A stretch of DNA of 64,000 bases, from positions 1-64,000 of the forward strand of contig NZ_MTQO01000052.1 in the NCBI RefSeq assembly GCF_001984155.1, written 5' to 3'. The position numbers and the translations under genes were made by a program. How positions within the stretch are numbered: the first letter of the stretch is position 1; every line of letters starts with the position of its first letter. This DNA comes from Actinosynnema sp. ALI-1.44 (GTDB taxonomy: Bacteria > Actinomycetota > Actinomycetes > Mycobacteriales > Pseudonocardiaceae). This document shows, one piece after another, positions 1 through 8,512 of this stretch. The notes under the pieces are model-generated. The model was given only the letters and a program-made list of their open reading frames with translations. It ran no database searches and was not told where the DNA came from.

Positions 1-938
1 TGGACGAACCGGGTCAACCCGGGTGAGGCGAACCGTCGCCGAGACACTTCCAGCACCTGCCCGGTGGGGTCGGTGATCACCCGTCGCCAGGTGGCGTTCC
101 GCGCCAGTTCTCGCGCGTACTCGGCGGTGATGGGCCCGATCCCGCTGATCTCTCCGGGTTGCTGGTTCAATCCCATCAACGTGGTCATCGGCACGACCAC
201 GTGCACACTCACCGACGGCCGGTCGACCTGTTTGCCGCTGATCAGGTCCATGAACACATCAGCCCGCGCCGTCGCGAGGTTCCGGCTTGTTCCTGTGGCG
301 TGTCCGGCGAGCAGGTTGATGTGCTGGTACGCCAACTCCGCCTCGTGTGGCTGCAAGTGGACGGTGAGACTCGAGGTCCCGTCGGCCCGGTGCCATCGGG
401 TGACATCCCGCTGCGCTTTCACCGCCAACCGGCGCTGTTCAGCGCCCTGCGGGTCCGCCCGGATGACTTCCCGCCGCAGGACGTGCTTGAACCGGGTCAG
501 GTTCTCTTGCTTCCCGCCCGCCAACACCCGCTTCTCCACGTGTGCGGTCTGGTCGTCGTCCAATTCGGCGGTGTACTCCCGCACGGCCTTGGCCCGCATG
601 ACGTCGATCTCGCCGGTGGTCAGCGCTGACACCGTCCCCGGCAGGCGGGTCACCAATTCATGGGCCTCGTGCAGGTGTTTGGCGGTGGTGTTCGGGCTGA
701 GAGACAATTCCACCGCGATCTCTTCTGCCGCGCCGTCTCCGATCGTGATTCCGCTGCGTTGTGGCGGGGTTAGTTCCGCGAACCGGGCGTACGCTTGCAC
801 GATTTCGCCGTCGATTTGGTTACGTCGTCGGTGACGGTCCACCACATAGTCAAGAACTTGATCCCGTGTCATCTCGGCGAGTGGAATGTGTGGTGGTTGA
901 CCTACTGGGCGGAATGGAACAGCGAGCTGTTCGGGCAT
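1..938 (-). CDS. DUF222 (13E12-repeat) HNH endonuclease-like protein, partial
   Basis: The gene runs off the left edge without a stop; about 312 N-terminal residues are visible when the minus strand is translated from the ATG at 938. The product opens MPEQLAVPF and continues as the helical DUF222 body of actinobacterial HNH endonuclease-like proteins, with blocks such as LSLSPNTTAKHLHEAHELV, RLPGTVSALTTGEIDVMRAK and GTSSLTVHLQPHEAELAYQ. In this family a C-terminal HNH nuclease domain usually follows; it would lie beyond the edge, so nuclease activity cannot be judged here. Such genes are commonly multicopy in actinomycetes and of unclear role. A transposase remnant lies just upstream, which suggests a mobile-element-prone spot. 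Confidence 0.85.
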   Translation of the reverse strand, partial: MPEQLAVPFRPVGQPPHIPLAEMTRDQVLDYVVDRHRRRNQIDGEIVQAYARFAELTPPQRSGITIGDGAAEEIAVELSLSPNTTAKHLHEAHELVTRLPGTVSALTTGEIDVMRAKAVREYTAELDDDQTAHVEKRVLAGGKQENLTRFKHVLRREVIRADPQGAEQRRLAVKAQRDVTRWHRADGTSSLTVHLQPHEAELAYQHINLLAGHATGTSRNLATARADVFMDLISGKQVDRPSVSVHVVVPMTTLMGLNQQPGEISGIGPITAEYARELARNATWRRVITDPTGQVLEVSRRRFASPGLTRFV

Positions 939-1167
939 AGGTCCAGTTTATCGGAAACAGTGCTTTTTTTCCAGCGGTGGCCACGGTTGAGTTACGGTCT
1001 GCCTACTTGTGGCCTGCTTGTCGCTGGGGCTGGTTTTCACGGATAATGTCTGATTGCTTTGCGCTGTTGGTTGCGTTGGAGTGCGGTTTCCGGCCAGGGG
1101 TTCGGTTTCCGGCGCTGGGTGCACTGTGTTGGTTACCTACCAGCCGTTGTGCGTCACCATAGAGTTC
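939..1167. other. Intergenic stretch without a recognisable gene
   Basis: This is the upstream region of the DUF222 gene. I see no supported coding frame, RNA gene or clear repeat. It is less GC-rich than the surrounding genes and has a T7 run near 965. The promoter of the DUF222 gene should lie in the part nearest 938, but I cannot point to convincing -35/-10 elements. Confidence 0.4.
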
Positions 1168-1335
1168 TTAACAGTCGTAGGCACGGTCGGCGTAAAGCGC
1201 GTCGGGGCGGCGGCAAGTCGCCCCACGCGCATGCCGAGCTGTCGAACACCGCCCGCGACCAGTCCAGCCTCCCGGCCGCGTTCAGCCCGGCCACTAACGT
1301 CTCGTGCAACCGCTGCCACACCCCGGTGGCCCCGT
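1168..1335 (-). pseudogene. IS5-family transposase remnant
   Basis: On the minus strand one frame reads GVWQRLHETLVAGLNAAGRL followed by DWSRAVFDSSACAWG. This is the characteristic N-terminal segment of IS5-type transposases (family consensus: GVWQRLHE...LNAAGRLDWSRAVVDSSHVRA). Downstream, in a different frame, DALYADRAYDC followed by a stop resembles the later 'LYADRGYD' block. The intervening catalytic core is missing and the two pieces are out of frame, so this is a decayed fragment. No terminal inverted repeats were found. Assignment rests on recognition of the two blocks from memory. Confidence 0.65.
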
Positions 1336-1412
1336 CGCGAGGGGAACTTCAGGGGCCTCCGATGCCGGTCAAGTGGCCTTCACGGCACACCGTCGGATAC
1401 ACCGGCGCAGAA

Positions 1413-1994
1413 TCAACCGATCGGCCGCAAGGCGGCCCGAATCGTTTCCTCGGCGAAAGTCACCGCGGCCGCCGCCGTACCCGCTTTGCCCATAGCCGCA
1501 CCGTTGGCCTTCAAGCCGTCGATGATCAGCAGCAGCCGGTCGGCCAGGGTGCGGGGGTCGGCCGCGCCGGTACGCTTCGCGAGACCGAAAAGGCTCTCCC
1601 TGATCAGCTCCAGGTTCTCGGCCGCCGCCATGTTCACAGGGTGATCCGCTTCCGGAAACTCCGCGTAAGCGTTGTATATGAAGCAGCCGCGGAAGCCGGG
1701 CGTGGTCGACTCCTCGGCCACCTTCGCCACGAGGGCCACCAGTTGGTCCGCCGGGCCGCTGACCTGCCGCTCCGTTTCCTCGAGGTTGACCAGCCACTCG
1801 CGCCTGCCGCGCCGGATGTAGGCGGCCACCAGGTCGTCCTTGGTCTGGAACTCGCGGTACAGCAGGTTCTTGCCGCACCCGACCTCGTCGATGATCTGCT
1901 GCATCCCCACGGCGTGCACGCCGTGCGCGTTGAACAGCCGGCAGGCGGCGTCGAGGATGCGGTCCCGTGCCCCCGGATCTGACTTACGAGGCAT
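1413..1994 (-). CDS. TetR/AcrR-family transcriptional regulator
   Basis: A 193-residue one-component regulator. Residues about 8-55 form the TetR DNA-binding head (RILDAACRLFNAHGVHAVGM, then IIDEVGCGKNLLYREFQTKD); the rest is a helical ligand-binding region with FRGCFIYNAYAEFPEADHPV, a layout like the TetR_C subfamily with GCF/N motifs. It is transcribed divergently from the short-chain dehydrogenase at 2175. Two adjacent 14-bp palindromes lie between them, so it probably represses that gene and itself. The inducer is unknown. Confidence 0.9.
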   Translation of the reverse strand: MPRKSDPGARDRILDAACRLFNAHGVHAVGMQQIIDEVGCGKNLLYREFQTKDDLVAAYIRRGRREWLVNLEETERQVSGPADQLVALVAKVAEESTTPGFRGCFIYNAYAEFPEADHPVNMAAAENLELIRESLFGLAKRTGAADPRTLADRLLLIIDGLKANGAAMGKAGTAAAAVTFAEETIRAALRPIG

Positions 1995-2125
1995 GCTCGC
2001 ACCTTACCCGATCACGTTCCGGACCACCCAGTCCGACCGGGCACCCGTCGCACACCTCGCCGGTGACCGAAAACGGGAATACGCAGGGATCGGTTGACAT
2101 GAACTCGCCACCTCCAGCACGATAG

Positions 2126-2153
2126 GGACCGAACGGTCCGGACCGATCGGTCC
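2126..2153. promoter_or_regulatory. Tandem palindromic operator, probably for the adjacent TetR
   Basis: Two 14-bp palindromes lie back to back: GGACCGAACGGTCC at 2126-2139 (6-bp arms around AA) and GGACCGATCGGTCC at 2140-2153 (perfect). They sit between the divergent TetR (start 1994) and dehydrogenase (start 2175), ending about 20 bp before the latter. This is the usual position and form of a TetR operator binding two dimers. Binding is inferred. Confidence 0.75.
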
Positions 2154-2174
2154 GATACTTCTGGGAGGAACTCA

Positions 2175-2966
2175 GTGGATCTGCGGTTGTCAGGCAAGAC
2201 CGCCGTCGTCACCGGCGGCAGCAAGGGAATCGGGCTCGAGATCGTCCGGCTGCTGCTCGCCGAAGGGGTCGCGGTCGTCAGCGGCTCGCGGACCATCACC
2301 CCCGAGCTCAAGGAGACCGGCGCGCACGCGGTCACCGTCGATCTGTCCACTCCGGACGGTCCGAAGCGGCTGATCGACGAGGCGGCGGCCCTGCTCGGCG
2401 GGATCGACATCCTGGTCAACAACGTCGGTGTCGGTGACGCCGAGAGCCTGGTCGAAGGCGCGACGAACACGCTGCTCACGCTGCCGGACAGCGCCTGGGA
2501 AAGCGCGTTCGACCTGCACTTCTACAGCGCTCTGCGTGCCACGAGGGCGGCACTGCCGAGCCTGATCGAGCGCCGCGGCGTCGTGGTCAACGTGTCGTCG
2601 ATCGGGGCGCGGCTGGTCGGCGGCGGCCCGGTCAACTACAACGTCTCCAAGGTCGCGCTGAACGCGTTGACCAAGATCACCGCCGAGCAGTTCGGCAGCC
2701 AGGGCGTGCGGGCGATCACCGTCTCCCCCGGCCCGGTCAGCACCGGCGTCTGGGTCGACGACGACGGCTACATCGCCAAGGTCGCGCGCAGCGAAGGCAT
2801 CTCGCACCAGCAGTTCCAGGAGAACGCGCTCAACGGCATGGGCGTCTCCACCGGTCGCGTCAGCACACCGGTGGAAGTCGCCCAACTGGTCGTGTTCGCC
2901 GCGGCGCCGAACAACATCACCGGCGTCGACTACCTGATCGACGGCGGCGTCGTCAAGACCGCCTGA
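2175..2966 (+). CDS. Short-chain dehydrogenase/reductase
   Basis: A 263-residue classical SDR. The Rossmann cofactor motif TGGSKGIG lies at residues 13-20, NNVG follows the central strand, the catalytic Ser is in VVNVSSIGARL and the Tyr-Lys pair in YNVSK. The C-terminus has GVDYLIDGGVVKTA, typical of SDRs with the XDGG ending. It starts at GTG with a GGGAGG element about 8 nt upstream, and ends in a 14-bp convergent overlap with the HtaA-domain gene. The neighbouring TetR and operator suggest substrate-induced expression. The substrate cannot be inferred. Confidence 0.9.
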   Translation: MDLRLSGKTAVVTGGSKGIGLEIVRLLLAEGVAVVSGSRTITPELKETGAHAVTVDLSTPDGPKRLIDEAAALLGGIDILVNNVGVGDAESLVEGATNTLLTLPDSAWESAFDLHFYSALRATRAALPSLIERRGVVVNVSSIGARLVGGGPVNYNVSKVALNALTKITAEQFGSQGVRAITVSPGPVSTGVWVDDDGYIAKVARSEGISHQQFQENALNGMGVSTGRVSTPVEVAQLVVFAAAPNNITGVDYLIDGGVVKTA

Positions 2967-4737
2967 CCCTCCGTCCGAAGTGGACCAGCCAGGCCCCGGA
3001 CAGCACCAGCAGGACTCCCGTGGCCACCAGGCCGAACGGAGCCGATCCGGTGTTGGCCAACGGGGGCCGGAAGTTCAATGCGGGCACCAGGTCCTCCTGC
3101 GAACCTGACGCACCACCGCCGCTACCGCCCGACTGGCTCGCCGCGGCGGGCAGCGAGGAACACTCCGCTCCCAGCGTGACCGTCGCGTCATCGAGTTTCT
3201 CGCCTTTCGAGTAGTACCCGGCGAACGCGTCATCGCTGGCCAGCGTCGCCGCGACACCCGAAACCGTCAACACGCCGTCGGCCGACGACGTCTTCGCCGA
3301 CTCGAAGTTCAGCTTCGCCAGTTCGACACCGGTCTGCTTGGTCGGCTTGCCCTGCCCACCGGCGTTCGCCGTCAGCTCCACATCCGCGAACAGCGAACCG
3401 GCCTTGCCGTCCACGACGACGCGGGGATTGCCGATCTGGACGGTGAAGTCGTCGTGGGCCGGATAGCTGAAGGTGATCGTCCCGCCGAACGACGTGTCGA
3501 ACTTGGTCTCCGAGGTGAACTGGGCGGACCTGAACGGGTACTGGTGCAGACCGGTCGCCACCCCGTTCGGGTTCGCCTGCACGTCGATGTCGGTGATCAC
3601 GGCACCACCCGACGCCGTGATGCTGTTGCCCTTGCCACCGCCGACGTAGTTGCGGAAGCTGCGTTTGAAGCCCCACAGGAGGTTGCCCTTGGTGTAGACG
3701 CCGTTCGCCTCACAGGCTGACGGTATGTCGGCGGTGAACGCCAAGGTCCCCGTGTCGAGCGGAGTGCCCTTCTTGTAGCCCCCGGCCGCCAGTGTCGCGC
3801 CGCCCTCCTCGGTCAACACGGCCGATTTGATCTTGACCGTGACCTTTTTGCCGGACACCGCGGGCTTGCCGTCGAACTCCAGGTCCGCGAACGGGATCTG
3901 CTGGGGCCCGAACACGTCCTTCGGTTGCGTCTTGGTGCCGAACAGCGCGTAGTTGACCGTCGCGTACAGCACGCCCTTGCCGTCCGGGTTGATCACGACC
4001 TTCGGGTTGGCCAGACCGTAGTCCCAGATCGTGTGCGCCTCGTACGAGAAGTTGACCTTCCCGGTGAGCTGCACCTCGCCCCTGCCCGTACGCGGGTCGT
4101 AGCTGGCGGTCTTGAACGGCCAGAAATACGGGTAGGGCGCCTGACCGGAGGTGTCGTAGGTGGCGCCCTGGCTCGGCGTGATGGTGCCACCGCCAGTGAT
4201 GTAGGAGCGCCACGCCCCCTTGAACCCCCACGCCAACGCGCCATCGACCGGCGCGGGTGTGGTGATCCCCTTGAAGGTCAACGGGATCACGATGTCGCGG
4301 GACGTGTCGGGGTTGTCCCACGGGAAGATCATCAGGTAGATCTGCTCTTTCGCGGCACTGATCGCCTCGCCGTCGCCCGCGGTGTAGTTCGCCGCGGGTT
4401 TGATCGTGGCCTGCCAGGTGCCGTCCGGCTTCAGGGTGATGCCGGGTACCCAGTTCTCCTTGAGCAGCTTGCTGAACTGGGTGAACGGCGTCTTGTCCGT
4501 CCCGCGCCAGCCGGTTCGCCGCGGGCCGACGCGGACACCGTAGCCCTTGCCGTCGCCGAACTTCGGGTCGAAGGCGGCTCCGGTGACAGTGACCGGCTGC
4601 CCGGCCGGGTCGAGGTCGCTGCTGCTGGACAGCGAGACCCTGGGTGTCGGCGCGTCGGCGGCGGAGGCCGTGGGCGATGCCACGACGAGCAGCAACGCCC
4701 CCAGCGCTGCCGCACCCGCCCGCCTCAATCTACTCAT
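2953..4737 (-). CDS. Cell-wall-anchored heme-binding protein with two HtaA domains
   Basis: A 594-residue exported protein. I chose the ATG at 4737, preceded by AAGGAAAG, over an upstream start that reads far into the preceding gene. Order: signal peptide (1-27, ending ASPTASAADA), an Ig-like module (about 33-115, with SDLDPAGQPVTVTGAAFDP), HtaA domain 1 (about 165-320: LAWGFKGAWRSYITGGGTI, FSYEAHTIWDYGLANPKVV), HtaA domain 2 (about 350-510: LLWGFKRSFRNYV, FSYPAHDDF), linker, then LANTG (560-564), a membrane segment and RRVRRS. Both domains keep the Tyr and His positions linked to heme binding in corynebacterial HtaA. LANTG fits the LAxTG site of class E sortases. It is the last gene of the heme operon and overlaps its upstream neighbour by 8 nt, so it probably captures heme at the wall for HmuT. 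Confidence 0.88.
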   Translation of the reverse strand: MSRLRRAGAAALGALLLVVASPTASAADAPTPRVSLSSSSDLDPAGQPVTVTGAAFDPKFGDGKGYGVRVGPRRTGWRGTDKTPFTQFSKLLKENWVPGITLKPDGTWQATIKPAANYTAGDGEAISAAKEQIYLMIFPWDNPDTSRDIVIPLTFKGITTPAPVDGALAWGFKGAWRSYITGGGTITPSQGATYDTSGQAPYPYFWPFKTASYDPRTGRGEVQLTGKVNFSYEAHTIWDYGLANPKVVINPDGKGVLYATVNYALFGTKTQPKDVFGPQQIPFADLEFDGKPAVSGKKVTVKIKSAVLTEEGGATLAAGGYKKGTPLDTGTLAFTADIPSACEANGVYTKGNLLWGFKRSFRNYVGGGKGNSITASGGAVITDIDVQANPNGVATGLHQYPFRSAQFTSETKFDTSFGGTITFSYPAHDDFTVQIGNPRVVVDGKAGSLFADVELTANAGGQGKPTKQTGVELAKLNFESAKTSSADGVLTVSGVAATLASDDAFAGYYSKGEKLDDATVTLGAECSSLPAAASQSGGSGGGASGSQEDLVPALNFRPPLANTGSAPFGLVATGVLLVLSGAWLVHFGRRVRRS

Positions 4738-5593
4738 CGTTTGACTCTTTCCTTGCGGTGAGGCGCCGACGGGACACCACCAGGCCACCCACCGCCACCA
4801 GGACGAGCACCGGGATCCCGATGATCAGCCAGAGGTTCGGTCCGTCGCCGGAGCCGAGGGGTTGGCTCTGCGCGGCCGGTTGCGGTGTCTGGTCCGGACT
4901 CGTCGTTTCCACATTGGACGTTGTCACCGCCGTCGTCGACGTGGTCGTCGGTGGCGGTGTCGTCGTGGTGACGGCCGGTGGTGGTGTTGCCGGTGTCGTC
5001 GCCTTCTGAGGGGGTGGTGGTGCGGGCTGCTGGTTCGGGACAGCGAAACTCACCGGGGTGAAGGTCTCGTTGTTGGCGTTCACCACGCCGTGCGCGCCGA
5101 CCGTGATCACACCGCACCGCGTCCGCAGGCAATCCACTTCGGACACAGCGCCGGACCGGTCGGCGGTCTTGAACTTGGCGCCGGGGATGGTGAGCTTGGT
5201 ACTCCAAGTACCGTTGTCGGCGATCGTGCCGCCGTTGGCCGACGAAGCGGTGTCGCTGCCAGGGAAGGCGACGAAACGCTGGTATCCGTTGTTGTCCTTG
5301 GTTTCCTTGTCCTGCACGTACCGGAAGGTGACGCCGCTCGCGCCACCCTTGCTCGGCCGCCAGGCACCGCCTGCCGGATCCGAGACCCAGCCGAAGAACA
5401 CGTAGATCCCGCCGTGGCCGTTCCTGACCGACTGGAAACCCCGGCCCTGCACGGTCAGCGAGGTCGCGTACGCCGGGTCCGCGGCAGCGGGCGACACGGT
5501 CACGACCGCGCTCTGCGCCTCGGCAGGCCCAGCCATGACCAGGCCGAACACCGCCGTGCACGCCAAAGTCAGTGCTCCTGCTCGTGTTCTCAT
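4730..5593 (-). CDS. Exported, membrane-anchored neocarzinostatin-like protein of the heme operon
   Basis: A 287-residue protein with a signal peptide (1-26), an Ig-like domain (about 30-185) that contains a Cys pair in SEVDCLRTRCGVITVGAHG, a long Pro/Thr linker (about 190-240) and one C-terminal membrane helix (LWLIIGIPVLVLVAVGGLVV) followed by a basic tail. The C-x(4)-C pattern and beta-rich repeats resemble the neocarzinostatin apoprotein fold; that is recognition, not proof. There is no LPxTG-type motif. It abuts hmuV with no gap (stop TGA directly followed by ATG) and overlaps the HtaA-domain gene, so it belongs to the heme uptake operon. It probably relays or shields heme at the outer membrane face; direct heme binding is unproven. 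Confidence 0.75.
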   Translation of the reverse strand: MRTRAGALTLACTAVFGLVMAGPAEAQSAVVTVSPAAADPAYATSLTVQGRGFQSVRNGHGGIYVFFGWVSDPAGGAWRPSKGGASGVTFRYVQDKETKDNNGYQRFVAFPGSDTASSANGGTIADNGTWSTKLTIPGAKFKTADRSGAVSEVDCLRTRCGVITVGAHGVVNANNETFTPVSFAVPNQQPAPPPPQKATTPATPPPAVTTTTPPPTTTSTTAVTTSNVETTSPDQTPQPAAQSQPLGSGDGPNLWLIIGIPVLVLVAVGGLVVSRRRLTARKESNDE

Positions 5594-6409
5594 TCATCCC
5601 TCCCGATAGGGCATGACGACCGGTCGGCCGGTGCGCGGATGGCCGAACACCTCGACCCGGTGCTGGTAGACCTCGCTGAGCAGGCCCTCGGTCAACACCT
5701 CGGCAGGCTGCCCGTCCGCGACCACCCGGCCGTCCGACAGGACCGCTATCCGATCGGCGTGTGCGGCGGCGAAACCGAGGTCGTGCAGGACGACCAGGAC
5801 CGCGTCGCCCGCCGCCGCGCCCTGGTTGGCTATTGCCAGCACGGACTCGGCGTGTTTCAGGTCAAGCGCCGCCGTCGGTTCGTCCAGCAGCACGATCCCG
5901 GTCCGTTGGGCCAGGACACGCGCCAAGGCGGCACGAGCCTGCTCGCCGCCCGACAGCGAGTTGAAGTCACGCTCGACGAACGCGGTCGTCTCGGTCAGCG
6001 CCATGACCTCGTCGACGACCTTGTCGTCCTCGTCGTCGTCCGGACCCCACGGCGTGCGCCCCATCCGGACGACCTCGCCGACCGTGAACGGAAACGACAG
6101 CGTGATCCGTTGCGGCAACACCGCCCTGCGCCGCGCGAGCTCCACAGTGGACCAATCGGCGATCGTCCTGCCGCCGATCCAGACCCCGCCGCTGTCCGGC
6201 GTGACGTCCCCGGCCAGCACGCTGAGCAGCGTGGACTTCCCCGAGCCGTTCGGGCCGACGAGGGCGAGCACCTCACCGGCCCGCAACTGCAGCGCGACGT
6301 CCCTGAGCACCGGCTGGCCGCCCAACCGGACGCTCACGCCGTCGGCGCGCAGCGCTTCCTTGCCGTGCTCCAGCCGCTCCGGTACCTCGATGCGCTTGCC
6401 CATTCTCAT
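5594..6409 (-). CDS. hmuV: Heme ABC transporter ATP-binding protein HmuV
   Basis: A 271-residue ATPase of the iron/heme/B12 importer class. Walker A is GPNGSGKS, the Q-loop lies near AVLPQRITLSF, the signature is LSGGEQARAALARVLA, Walker B is GIVLLDEPTAALD and the H-loop is VVLHDLGF. The start ATG at 6409 overlaps the stop of the permease gene by 4 nt. It should energise the HmuU permease dimer at the cytoplasmic face. Identity as a heme system, rather than a siderophore system, comes from the co-transcribed HtaA-domain protein and the HmuT-like binding protein. Confidence 0.92.
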   Translation of the reverse strand: MRMGKRIEVPERLEHGKEALRADGVSVRLGGQPVLRDVALQLRAGEVLALVGPNGSGKSTLLSVLAGDVTPDSGGVWIGGRTIADWSTVELARRRAVLPQRITLSFPFTVGEVVRMGRTPWGPDDDEDDKVVDEVMALTETTAFVERDFNSLSGGEQARAALARVLAQRTGIVLLDEPTAALDLKHAESVLAIANQGAAAGDAVLVVLHDLGFAAAHADRIAVLSDGRVVADGQPAEVLTEGLLSEVYQHRVEVFGHPRTGRPVVMPYREG

Positions 6410-7419
6410 GCCCAGCCACCTGCCCGTCTTCTGGTGCGGCGCAGCAGGAAGAAGAACAACGGACCGCCCACCAGCGCGGTCAGCATCCCGATGGGCAGGT
6501 CGACGAACCGGATCAGGCCACGCGCCAGCAGGTCAGCCGAGACCAGCAGCAAAGCACCGCCCAACGCGCTGGCGGGCAGCAACACCCGGTGCCCTGGCCC
6601 GACGACCATGCGGATCGCGTGCGGCACGACCAGCCCGACGAACGCGATCACCCCGGTGAACGACACCGCCGCCGAGACCATCAGCGCGACGAGCACGATG
6701 GCCACCACCCGCAGCGCTTCGACGTTCACGCCGAGGTGCCGCGCGGAACGTTCGCCCAGCGACAGCAGGTCCATCCGGCGCGCCAACAGCATCGCGATCA
6801 CGAGCCCGGCGGCGGCCAGCGGGATCACCGTCCACACGTAGGGCCAGCGCGAACCGGCGATACTTCCCAGTTGCCAGAACACGATCTGCTCGCGTGCCTG
6901 CTGGTCGCCGAGGAACGTCAGGAAGGCGATGGCGGCACCGGCGACGGCGTTGACCGCGATCCCGGTCAGCAGCAAGGTGACGACTTCGGTCTTGCCGCGT
7001 GCACGAGACAGCGTGTACACCGCCATGGTCGTGGCGAGGCCGAACGTGAACGCGAAGGCCGGAGTGGTGAACTGGCCAAGGAAGCTGATCTGGAACACGA
7101 TCGTCAGGCACGCCCCGACCGCGGCACCCAACGACACCCCGACAACTCCGGGTTCGGCCAACGGATTGCCGAAGATTCCCTGCATCAGCGCGCCCGTGAC
7201 CCCGAGAACCGCGCCCACCAGCAGCGACATCAGCACGCGGGGGAACCGGATGTTCCACAGCGTCGACTGGGCGGCCGGATCGGCCGCGCCGCCGCCGAAC
7301 GCCGAGGCGATCACCTCGCGTAGCGGCACGGGGAACTGCCCGACGGACGCGGACACCAGTGCCATCACGACCACACCGACGACGAGCGCCGCGAACAACA
7401 CGACGACCCGGATCTTCAC
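6406..7419 (-). CDS. hmuU: Heme ABC transporter permease HmuU (FecCD family)
   Basis: A 337-residue polytopic protein of the FecCD/BtuC family. Visible landmarks include LWNIRFPRVLMSLLVGAVLG, GNPLAEPGVVGVSLGAAVG and, near the end, GVIAFVGLVVPHAIRMVVGP, all conserved in this family; about ten membrane segments are expected. The GTG at 7419 is the start because it overlaps the hmuT stop in GTGA and begins VKIRVVVLFAALVV. It forms the membrane channel for heme imported from HmuT and powered by HmuV. Confidence 0.92.
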   Translation of the reverse strand: MKIRVVVLFAALVVGVVVMALVSASVGQFPVPLREVIASAFGGGAADPAAQSTLWNIRFPRVLMSLLVGAVLGVTGALMQGIFGNPLAEPGVVGVSLGAAVGACLTIVFQISFLGQFTTPAFAFTFGLATTMAVYTLSRARGKTEVVTLLLTGIAVNAVAGAAIAFLTFLGDQQAREQIVFWQLGSIAGSRWPYVWTVIPLAAAGLVIAMLLARRMDLLSLGERSARHLGVNVEALRVVAIVLVALMVSAAVSFTGVIAFVGLVVPHAIRMVVGPGHRVLLPASALGGALLLVSADLLARGLIRFVDLPIGMLTALVGGPLFFFLLRRTRRRAGGWA

Positions 7420-8432
7420 TTGACGTCTCCGTAGAGCGCCGTGGCCAGCGCGTCGAGCACGTTCGCCGTCAGCGGGCCGAAGCCGAGTATCTGCGTGTCG
7501 TCCATGTCGACGACACGCCTGCGTTGCCCCGCAGGCGTTTGCGCGACGCCGGGGAGCTGCAGGATGCCGTCGACACCGCCGACGGACTGCAGCCCCTTCG
7601 TCATGACCAGGATCACGTCGGGGCGCGCGCCCGCCAGCGCTTCCGGGTTGACCGGCTTCATCCCGTCGAGGCCGACCTCGGAGGCGACGTCGACACCGCC
7701 GACCGCGTCGATCAACGAGTCCACTCCGCTGCCCCGGCCGAACATGTAGTAGACCCCCGCTTGGCCGCGCAGGTACAGGAAAACGATCCGCGGTTTGTGC
7801 TCCGGATTGGCGCGGTTGGCGATCGCGGCCTTGGCTTCGGTGATCTCCTTGGTGGTGCGCTCGACCAGCCGCGCGCCCGCGTCCGGCACGCCGAGCGCGG
7901 CGGCGACCTGGTGGGCGATGTCGTCGACGTTGTCGATCGTGCGCTTGGAATCCGTGACCACGACGGGGATTCCCGAATCGCGCAACTGCAGGACGACGTC
8001 CCACGGGCCGAGCGTGGTGTCCGTGATCACGACGGTCGGCCGGAGCGCCATGATCGCCTCGGCGTTGAGCTGGTGGCCGTTCGCCGTGATGACGGGCAGG
8101 TGCTTGGCTGCGGGGAAACCCGTCGACGTGTCGCGGCCGACGACCTTGTCGCCGAGGCCGAGGCCGAAGACCGTCGCGGCGAGCGTGCCGTACGTGTCGA
8201 AGGCGAGGGTGCGGTCCACGCTGGTCACGGTCACCTTCGTGCCTTGGTTGTCGGTGACCGTGACCGGCAGGTTCGGTTGCGGCGCGGGAGTGATCGGCAC
8301 GATGTCCGGCCGCGCGACAACCGCGGTGGTTGGTCCATTGCCCTCGGTGGGTGTCTGGGGTGAAGTGCTTGCCGGAGGCGCGGAACAGCCCGCTGCGACC
8401 AGGATCGCCAGCGCGAGGAGCCATCTGAACAC
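7416..8432 (-). CDS. hmuT: Heme-binding lipoprotein HmuT
   Basis: A 338-residue substrate-binding lipoprotein. The lipobox VAAGC ends a short signal peptide (mature Cys at 16) and is followed by a Thr/Pro-rich spacer. The periplasmic-binding fold runs from about 55 (VTVTDNQGTKVTV, then DRTLAFDTYGTLAATVFGLG) to the end, with the family segment ALRPTVVITDTTLGPWDVV. In HmuT proteins a Tyr/His pair binds heme; several candidates are present but I did not assign them. It is the first gene of the operon and sits 11 bp downstream of a DtxR/IdeR-type iron box. Confidence 0.9.
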   Translation of the reverse strand: MFRWLLALAILVAAGCSAPPASTSPQTPTEGNGPTTAVVARPDIVPITPAPQPNLPVTVTDNQGTKVTVTSVDRTLAFDTYGTLAATVFGLGLGDKVVGRDTSTGFPAAKHLPVITANGHQLNAEAIMALRPTVVITDTTLGPWDVVLQLRDSGIPVVVTDSKRTIDNVDDIAHQVAAALGVPDAGARLVERTTKEITEAKAAIANRANPEHKPRIVFLYLRGQAGVYYMFGRGSGVDSLIDAVGGVDVASEVGLDGMKPVNPEALAGARPDVILVMTKGLQSVGGVDGILQLPGVAQTPAGQRRRVVDMDDTQILGFGPLTANVLDALATALYGDVK

Positions 8433-8442
8433 GGACTCGACA

Positions 8443-8461
8443 TTAGCTTAGGCTTACCTAA
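8443..8461. promoter_or_regulatory. DtxR/IdeR-type iron box
   Basis: The 19-bp sequence TTAGCTTAGGCTTACCTAA matches the DtxR/IdeR consensus TTAGGTTAGGCTAACCTAA at 17 of 19 positions by direct alignment. It lies between the divergent hmuT and the small secreted protein gene at 8513. A single iron-loaded repressor site would therefore shut off both directions when iron is sufficient. The regulator gene itself is not in the window. Confidence 0.9.
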
Positions 8462-8512
8462 TAATCTAGCCCGGCTCCCACCACGGTCCGACTGCCTCAA
8501 GAAGGGCTGTTC

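Noticed and set aside
64-834. Long open frame on the plus strand
   Set aside because: It is the antisense shadow of the DUF222 gene, whose minus-strand translation shows the family pattern.
4862-6841. A 659-codon plus-strand frame over the heme genes
   Set aside because: Its composition is Arg/Gly/His-rich and it is antisense to hmuV, hmuU and the exported protein gene, all of which have clear motifs.
6406-8424. A 672-codon minus-strand frame that would fuse the region over hmuT with the permease
   Set aside because: Only the last 337 codons encode the FecCD permease; the upstream part is an out-of-frame reading of hmuT, and a GTG at 7419 overlapping the hmuT stop is the natural start.
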